DNA from: Deltaproteobacteria bacterium
Lineage (GTDB): Bacteria > Desulfobacterota > Binatia > UBA9968
DNA length: 11,311 bases
Direction of reading: 5' to 3'
Assembly: GCA_016183145.1 (NCBI GenBank)
Contig: JACPFE010000121.1
Span: 1 to 11,311 of the forward strand
In this document: one piece after another, positions 7,650 through 11,311 of the stretch
How positions within the stretch are numbered: position 1 is the first letter of the stretch
Layout of the letters: each line of letters opens with the position of its first letter
Translations under genes and position numbers: made by a program
Notes under the pieces: model-generated
The model's input: only the letters and a program-made list of their open reading frames with translations
The model's database searches: none
Told to the model about the DNA's origin: nothing

Positions 7650-9550
7650 CCCTCCCGGCTTCTCTTCCTTCCGAGCCTGACCATTTGGAGCGCGGCCTGA
7701 GTAATCGCCTCTTGGTCAAAGCCGCAGAGTTTACGCAGTTCGTCTTGAGTGCCGTGCGGTATAAACCGATCCGGCACACCCAAGCGACGCACGCGCACAT
7801 CGCTGATTCCTTCCTCGGCGAGACATTCTAACACCGCGCTGCCGAAGCCGCCCGCAATCGCGTGGTCTTCAACCGTGATGAGCGCGGGCACCCGTTTGAC
7901 GACGTCGCGCAAGAGATCGCGGTCCAAAGGCTTGACGAAGCGGGCGTTGACCACCGTCGCATCGATCCCCAAGGGAGCGAGATCCTCGGCGGCCCGCAAC
8001 GCCGGCAACACCGCGTGGCCGATGGCGAAGAGGGCGATGTCCTTGCCACTCCGTAGAAGCTCTGCTTTGCCGATCTCAAGATTTCGCAGCTCGCGATCCA
8101 TCTCGACGCCGCATCCGTCGCCCCGAGGATAGCGCAAAGAGATCGGTCCGGGATGGTCGACGGCTGTCTTGAGCATGTGTTGCAGCTCGTTCTCGTCTTT
8201 GGGCGCCATGATGACGAGATTCGGAATCGAGCGCATGTAGGCAAAATCGAAAACGCCATGGTGGGTCGGACCATCGGCGCCCACCAGTCCGCCGCGGTCC
8301 AGAGCGAAAACCACGTGGAGATTTTGCAAGCAGACATCGTGCAGAATCTGGTCGTAGCCGCGCTGCAAAAAGGTCGAATAGATCGCCACCACCGGAATCC
8401 AACCCTCGGTGGCCATCCCGGCGGCGAAGGTCACCGCGTGCTGCTCGGCGATGCCCACATCATAGGAACGTCCCGGAATTTCCTTCGACAGTTTATCGAT
8501 GCCGGTGCCGCTGCCCATGGCGGCGGTAATACCGACCACTTTCGGATTCGCCTTGGCGATTTTGATCAGCGCCTGAGCGAAAATATCGGTATAGCTCGCC
8601 ACCAGACCTTTAGGTTTCTTCGGCTTGCCAGTCAGCACATGAAACGGCGTAACGCCGTGATACTTCACCGGGTCTTGCTCCGCGAACTGGTAGCCTTTGC
8701 CCTTTTTCGTCATCACGTGGACTAACGTCGGCCCCTCCACATGCTTGATGTTTTCCAACGTCGTCACCATCTCGCCGATGTCATGTCCGTCGATGGGACC
8801 GACGTACTGAAAACCGAGACTTTCGAAGAGAAAGCCGGGCGTCACCAAGCCCAGGAAGGAATCCTTCAGCTTGCGCGCCGCATGCTTTAGGTCTTCGCCC
8901 CGCGGCAAACTGGAAAGGAGATGCGAAATTCTCCTTTGCATGCGCACGCCGAAATCCGTCGTAAACTGTTTGCTCAAGAACGATGAGACCGCGCCCACGC
9001 GCGGATCGATGAAATGCTCGTTGTCGTTCAAGATGACGATCAGTTCCTTGTCCAGATGGCCCGCCTGATTGAGCCCTTCGAACGTCAGGCCGGCGCTCAA
9101 GCCGCCGTCGCTGATGACCGCGACGACTTTGCGCGGCGATTTTTCCAGCGCGTTTGCCACGACCATGCCCAGCGCGGCGGAGATGGAAGTGCCGGCGTGT
9201 CCCGCGCCGAAGACATCGTACTCGCTCTCTTCGCGGCTCAAAAAGCCGCTCAGGCCGCCGCATTGGCGTATCGTCGCGAGCCGGCTACGCCGGCCGCAAA
9301 TGAGCTTATGAGCGTAAGCCTGGTGGCCGGTATCCCACACGATCCGATCTTCCGGAGTATTGAATACGTAATGGAGCGCCAGCGTGAGTTCGACCGCTCC
9401 GAGCGTCGAAGCCAAATGGCCGCCCGTTTCCGAAACCACCGAAATGACCTCTTCGCGGATCTCCTGGGCGAGTTGGGGCAGGTCCGCCACCGCCAGCCGG
9501 CGAACGTCCCTAGGATATTCGATGCCATCAAGTAGTTTTGCCTTGCTCAA
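7628..9550 (-). CDS. dxs: 1-deoxy-D-xylulose-5-phosphate synthase
   Basis: This enzyme catalyses the first MEP-pathway step: pyruvate + glyceraldehyde 3-phosphate to 1-deoxyxylulose 5-phosphate and CO2, using thiamine diphosphate (ThDP). It is 640 residues, slightly longer than E. coli Dxs. Conserved sites include His45 (GGHLAS), the AGHAGTS segment at 116-122, Asn175/Asn177 (LNDN), Glu369 (AEQH, cofactor activation), Arg419-Gly420 and the GADGPTHHG stretch at 424-432, YPRG at 474-477 and the C-terminal transketolase domain from about 500. The ThDP motif, normally GDG, reads Ser147-Asp148-Gly149, and the usual NEMSIS stretch reads NEHFID (see findings). The start is TTG at 9550, backed by GAGGAG at 9559-9564 with 8-nt spacing. 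Its TTG overlaps the ispA stop as TTGA. The last 22 nt overlap tlyA. Confidence 0.97.
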   Translation of the reverse strand: MSKAKLLDGIEYPRDVRRLAVADLPQLAQEIREEVISVVSETGGHLASTLGAVELTLALHYVFNTPEDRIVWDTGHQAYAHKLICGRRSRLATIRQCGGLSGFLSREESEYDVFGAGHAGTSISAALGMVVANALEKSPRKVVAVISDGGLSAGLTFEGLNQAGHLDKELIVILNDNEHFIDPRVGAVSSFLSKQFTTDFGVRMQRRISHLLSSLPRGEDLKHAARKLKDSFLGLVTPGFLFESLGFQYVGPIDGHDIGEMVTTLENIKHVEGPTLVHVMTKKGKGYQFAEQDPVKYHGVTPFHVLTGKPKKPKGLVASYTDIFAQALIKIAKANPKVVGITAAMGSGTGIDKLSKEIPGRSYDVGIAEQHAVTFAAGMATEGWIPVVAIYSTFLQRGYDQILHDVCLQNLHVVFALDRGGLVGADGPTHHGVFDFAYMRSIPNLVIMAPKDENELQHMLKTAVDHPGPISLRYPRGDGCGVEMDRELRNLEIGKAELLRSGKDIALFAIGHAVLPALRAAEDLAPLGIDATVVNARFVKPLDRDLLRDVVKRVPALITVEDHAIAGGFGSAVLECLAEEGISDVRVRRLGVPDRFIPHGTQDELRKLCGFDQEAITQAALQMVRLGRKRSREGWERGSA

Positions 9551-10482
9551 GGGTGCTTCTCCTCAATCTTGGAACTCAATTCCTCCGACAGAGCCCTTCC
9601 CACCACTTGCGTGGCGATGGCGCGAAGCGGCTCCGCGCCGGAACCGAAACAGGTCAATTGATTCACGGCTTCTTGCAACAACTCCGCAAGCCGCTCCTTC
9701 GCCTGGGCCACTCCGACGATGGATGGGTAAGTGGCCTTCCTACGCTCCTTGCGCCCGGACTCGGCGCGCGACTCCAGCTCTTCTCCCTGGTGGTCCATGA
9801 CATCGTCGGCGATCTGAAAAGCCAGCCCGAGATATTCTCCGTAGCGGGAGATTTGCCGCAGCTCGGCGCCCTTGGCGCCGGCGACCCGCGCGCCGACGCG
9901 CACGGACGCATGAATCAGAGCGCCGGTCTTGCGCACGTGAACAAATTCCACCGCGGCGAGATCAACCTCCCGCTCTTCCGCCTCCAGATCGGCGGCCTGA
10001 CCGCCCACGAGCCCCGCCACGCCGACCGCGCAACCGATCTCGTGAATAAGCTCGGAGAGCAAATCCGGCGCCAGCGCTTTCCTAACCTCCGCAGCCGACA
10101 ACAAGCAAAATGCTTCGGTCAACAGACCGTCGCCCGCGAGCAACGCCATGCCTTCGCCGAACACCTTGTGCGCCGCCGGCGCGCCGCGGCGCAGATCGTC
10201 GTCGTCCAACGCCGGCAAATCGTCATGGATCAGAGAATAAGCGTGAATCATTTCAATGGCGCAGGCAAACGGCAGCAAGTCTTCTTGTTTGCCGCCGAAC
10301 AGTTCGCTGGCGGCAAGAGTCAAAATGGGCCGGATGCGCTTGCCGCCGGGAAAAAGCCCATAGCGCATGGCGCGCCACACGGTATGGTTGTGCCCCGGCT
10401 GCGCGCCGATATAACGGTCGAGCGCGCGGTCGATGGCCGCTCGCCGACTGGCCAAATATTCACTGAGATCGAACGTCGTCAC
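9547..10482 (-). CDS. ispA: Polyprenyl (farnesyl/geranylgeranyl-type) diphosphate synthase
   Basis: A trans-prenyltransferase that condenses isopentenyl diphosphate with allylic diphosphates. Numbering below counts from the TTG at 10518. GGKRIRP is at 58-64. The first Asp-rich motif, DDLPALDD, has Asp99, Asp100 and Asp105, followed by Arg110-Arg111. KTG is at 197-199 and the second Asp-rich motif, FQIADDVMD, has Asp238, Asp239 and Asp242. Tyr94/Ser95 just before the first motif fit the bacterial FPP/GGPP type, but chain length cannot be fixed from sequence. The start is uncertain. I chose GTG at 10482 (311 residues, closer to the usual 297 or so, and giving a normal FDLSEYLASRR N-terminus). 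TTG at 10518 extends the frame by 12 codons but lacks a ribosome-binding site. The 3' end overlaps dxs by four bases (TTGA). The usual upstream neighbour xseB is absent here. Confidence 0.93.
   Translation of the reverse strand: MTTFDLSEYLASRRAAIDRALDRYIGAQPGHNHTVWRAMRYGLFPGGKRIRPILTLAASELFGGKQEDLLPFACAIEMIHAYSLIHDDLPALDDDDLRRGAPAAHKVFGEGMALLAGDGLLTEAFCLLSAAEVRKALAPDLLSELIHEIGCAVGVAGLVGGQAADLEAEEREVDLAAVEFVHVRKTGALIHASVRVGARVAGAKGAELRQISRYGEYLGLAFQIADDVMDHQGEELESRAESGRKERRKATYPSIVGVAQAKERLAELLQEAVNQLTCFGSGAEPLRAIATQVVGRALSEELSSKIEEKHP
9559..9564 (-). promoter_or_regulatory. Shine-Dalgarno supporting the TTG start of dxs
   Basis: GAGGAG on the minus strand, 8 nt before the TTG at 9550. It decides the start, because no ATG occurs in frame near the expected N-terminus. 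It lies inside the last codons of ispA, consistent with translational coupling. Confidence 0.7.
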
Positions 10483-10516
10483 GATTAGGTCGCAGCATCC
10501 TCGGGTTACTTTCGTC

Positions 10517-10546
10517 AATTTATCACTGACCCGCCTTGTTCTTCAA
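10517..10546 (-). promoter_or_regulatory. Candidate promoter for the ispA-dxs-tlyA-gdpD operon
   Basis: On the minus strand TTGAAG (10546-10541) and TAAATT (10522-10517) are 18 nt apart, each matching four of six consensus positions. Transcription would start near 10510, so only the GTG at 10482, not the TTG at 10518, would remain as the ispA start. The match is modest and the call tentative. Confidence 0.3.
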
Positions 10547-10716
10547 TCTCAGCGGAAAGTATTCGGTTGAACATTTCAGGAACCCGACCAGGCCATCGCT
10601 TGACCCGCCGTGATTTCCGAGTTCGCCGCCGAGTGGAGCCCCACGGGCAAGCCCGTGGTATCTTCCAGACCTCTGGTGACGGTCGGTCGGTATTGTCCGC
10701 CCAACGGATAGCGCAG
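10519..10716. other. Non-coding gap between truncated RhuM-Fic and ispA
   Basis: All three minus-strand frames were read through these 198 bases and none continues a Fic domain or resembles a known family. The stretch holds the perfect palindrome at 10641-10658, a 9-bp direct repeat TGACCCGCC at 10527-10535 and 10601-10609, and a candidate promoter at its left end. Its origin is unclear; it may be the debris of a rearrangement that placed foreign sequence upstream of ispA. Confidence 0.55.
10641..10658. repeat. Perfect 18-bp palindromic hairpin, REP-like
   Basis: CCACGGGC and GCCCGTGG pair over eight bases with a two-base AA/TT centre, or seven base pairs around a CAAG/CTTG tetraloop. Neither strand has a T-run after it, so it is a poor Rho-independent terminator. 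Compact GC-rich palindromes of this kind are typical of REP elements in intergenic DNA. Confidence 0.6.
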
Positions 10717-11311
10717 TCAACGATGAGCGACCCGCGCCTGCACGGTCGGATAGAGCGGCTCACCGCCGAAAGTCTGCTCGACGGCGCCCAATATTTCGGG
10801 GAGTTGATCGCTTCGTGCCTGACCAAATAGAGCCGTCGCCTCGCCACGCGATGCAAGCGATTCGCGCAAACGAGCGATGGCTCCGCGCGCCGTCTCCAGC
10901 GATAGATCGAACGTGGGCTTGAGCGGACGGGCCGGTTTTTCCGCCAGCCGTTTTTCGTCATATTCGAGCAGCCACTTCCAAGTGCGTGTGTATTGCTGCA
11001 CGACTTCCAGCACGGCCCGTCCCTCGTCGGTCACGAGCGCGTGTTGGGTCAGTGTCCGAGCGAGCAAACCCACCGCCTGCTCTATCTCACCCAGCCCCTT
11101 CTCGCGGAGCCGCTTTTCATTGAGCGTGTAGCCGCGGAGCAAGTGGTCTTTTAGTGTCCGAGTTGCCCAGATTCGGAACTGGGTACCCCGCTTCGACTTC
11201 ACGCGGTAGCCCACGGAGATGACGACGTCAAGGTTGTAGTGCTCAACCTGGTAGATTTTGCCATCCTCGGCAGTATGGGCAAATTTTGCACGTACTGACT
11301 TGGCCTTTAGC
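10717..11311 (-). pseudogene. RhuM-Fic type protein, truncated in the Fic domain; 5' end outside window
   Basis: The frame is open to the right edge and reads from KSVRAKFAHTAEDGKIYQ through VEHYNLDVVISVGYRVKSKR and GTQFRIWATRTLKDHLLRGY. This is the signature of the RhuM family (virulence RhuM, often found in mobile islands), whose molecular function is unknown. A helical linker follows. Next comes the stretch LFGQARSDQLPEILGAVEQ with FGGEPLYPTVQ, which in full-length homologues leads into a Fic domain whose HPFxxGNKRxG motif transfers AMP or related groups to target proteins. Here the frame ends a few residues later (VAHR, stop at 10717-10719). None of the three minus-strand frames downstream contains the catalytic motif. 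The protein therefore lacks Fic catalysis and the gene looks broken. It lies 198-234 bp upstream of ispA and is probably unrelated to that operon. Confidence 0.75.

Noticed and set aside
9538..10488. 316-codon plus-strand open frame
   Set aside because: It is the near-exact shadow of ispA, whose Asp-rich motifs are clear on the minus strand.
10641..10658. Palindrome as a Rho-independent terminator
   Set aside because: There is no T-run after the stem on either strand, and the loop is only two to four bases.
10515..10961. 148-codon minus-strand frame ending in a TTGA overlap with the longer ispA frame
   Set aside because: Most of it is an Arg-rich out-of-frame reading of the RhuM-Fic gene. 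Only the last 20 residues look protein-like, and they cannot be tied to any family.

Overview
The window reads as chromosomal DNA of a Gram-negative bacterium, about 55-60% G+C by eye. The gene orders rpsU-yqeY-cvpA-dnaG-rpoD and ispA-dxs-tlyA resemble those of Deltaproteobacteria-like lineages (Geobacter-type, or uncultured relatives such as Binatota). The lineage is inferred from gene order and protein style only. From the tRNA at 574 to the right edge, every gene I can support lies on the minus strand; only two small genes at the far left are on the plus strand.

Layout, left to right. (1) Positions 1-438: the 3' part of an excisionase-like DNA-binding protein, then a small XRE-type repressor-like gene. 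Both point toward the 3' end of a CAU-anticodon tRNA (574-648), which suggests the edge of an integrated or decayed mobile element. (2) Positions 656-690: a tandem heptamer repeat between the tRNA and rpoD. (3) Positions 732-5808, minus strand: a macromolecular-synthesis operon read as rpsU (bS21), yqeY, cvpA, dnaG, rpoD. It has a very good sigma-70-type promoter just upstream of rpsU and probably runs on to the tRNA. It couples a ribosomal protein, primase and the housekeeping sigma factor, as in the classical rpsU-dnaG-rpoD unit, with two extra genes inserted. (4) Positions 5809-6107: an intergenic stretch with the rpsU promoter and a nested inverted repeat of about 80 bp. (5) Positions 6108-10518, minus strand: a second operon read as ispA, dxs, tlyA, gdpD. 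ispA/dxs and dxs/tlyA overlap. dxs makes 1-deoxyxylulose 5-phosphate, the entry to the MEP pathway, and ispA condenses its C5 products to longer prenyl diphosphates. tlyA is an rRNA 2'-O-methyltransferase family member and gdpD a cytoplasmic glycerophosphodiesterase. (6) Positions 10519-10716: no gene seen, but a perfect short palindrome and a 9-bp direct repeat. (7) Positions 10717-11311: a RhuM-family protein entering a Fic domain that stops before the Fic catalytic motif. It is cut by the window edge at its 5' end and looks like a broken gene.

Most of the window is conserved housekeeping, and I found no convincing new multi-gene system. The parts most worth a second look are the two edges (excisionase/XRE beside the tRNA; the truncated RhuM-Fic upstream of ispA), the nested inverted repeat between the operons, the heptamer repeat, and an unusual thiamine-diphosphate motif in Dxs.
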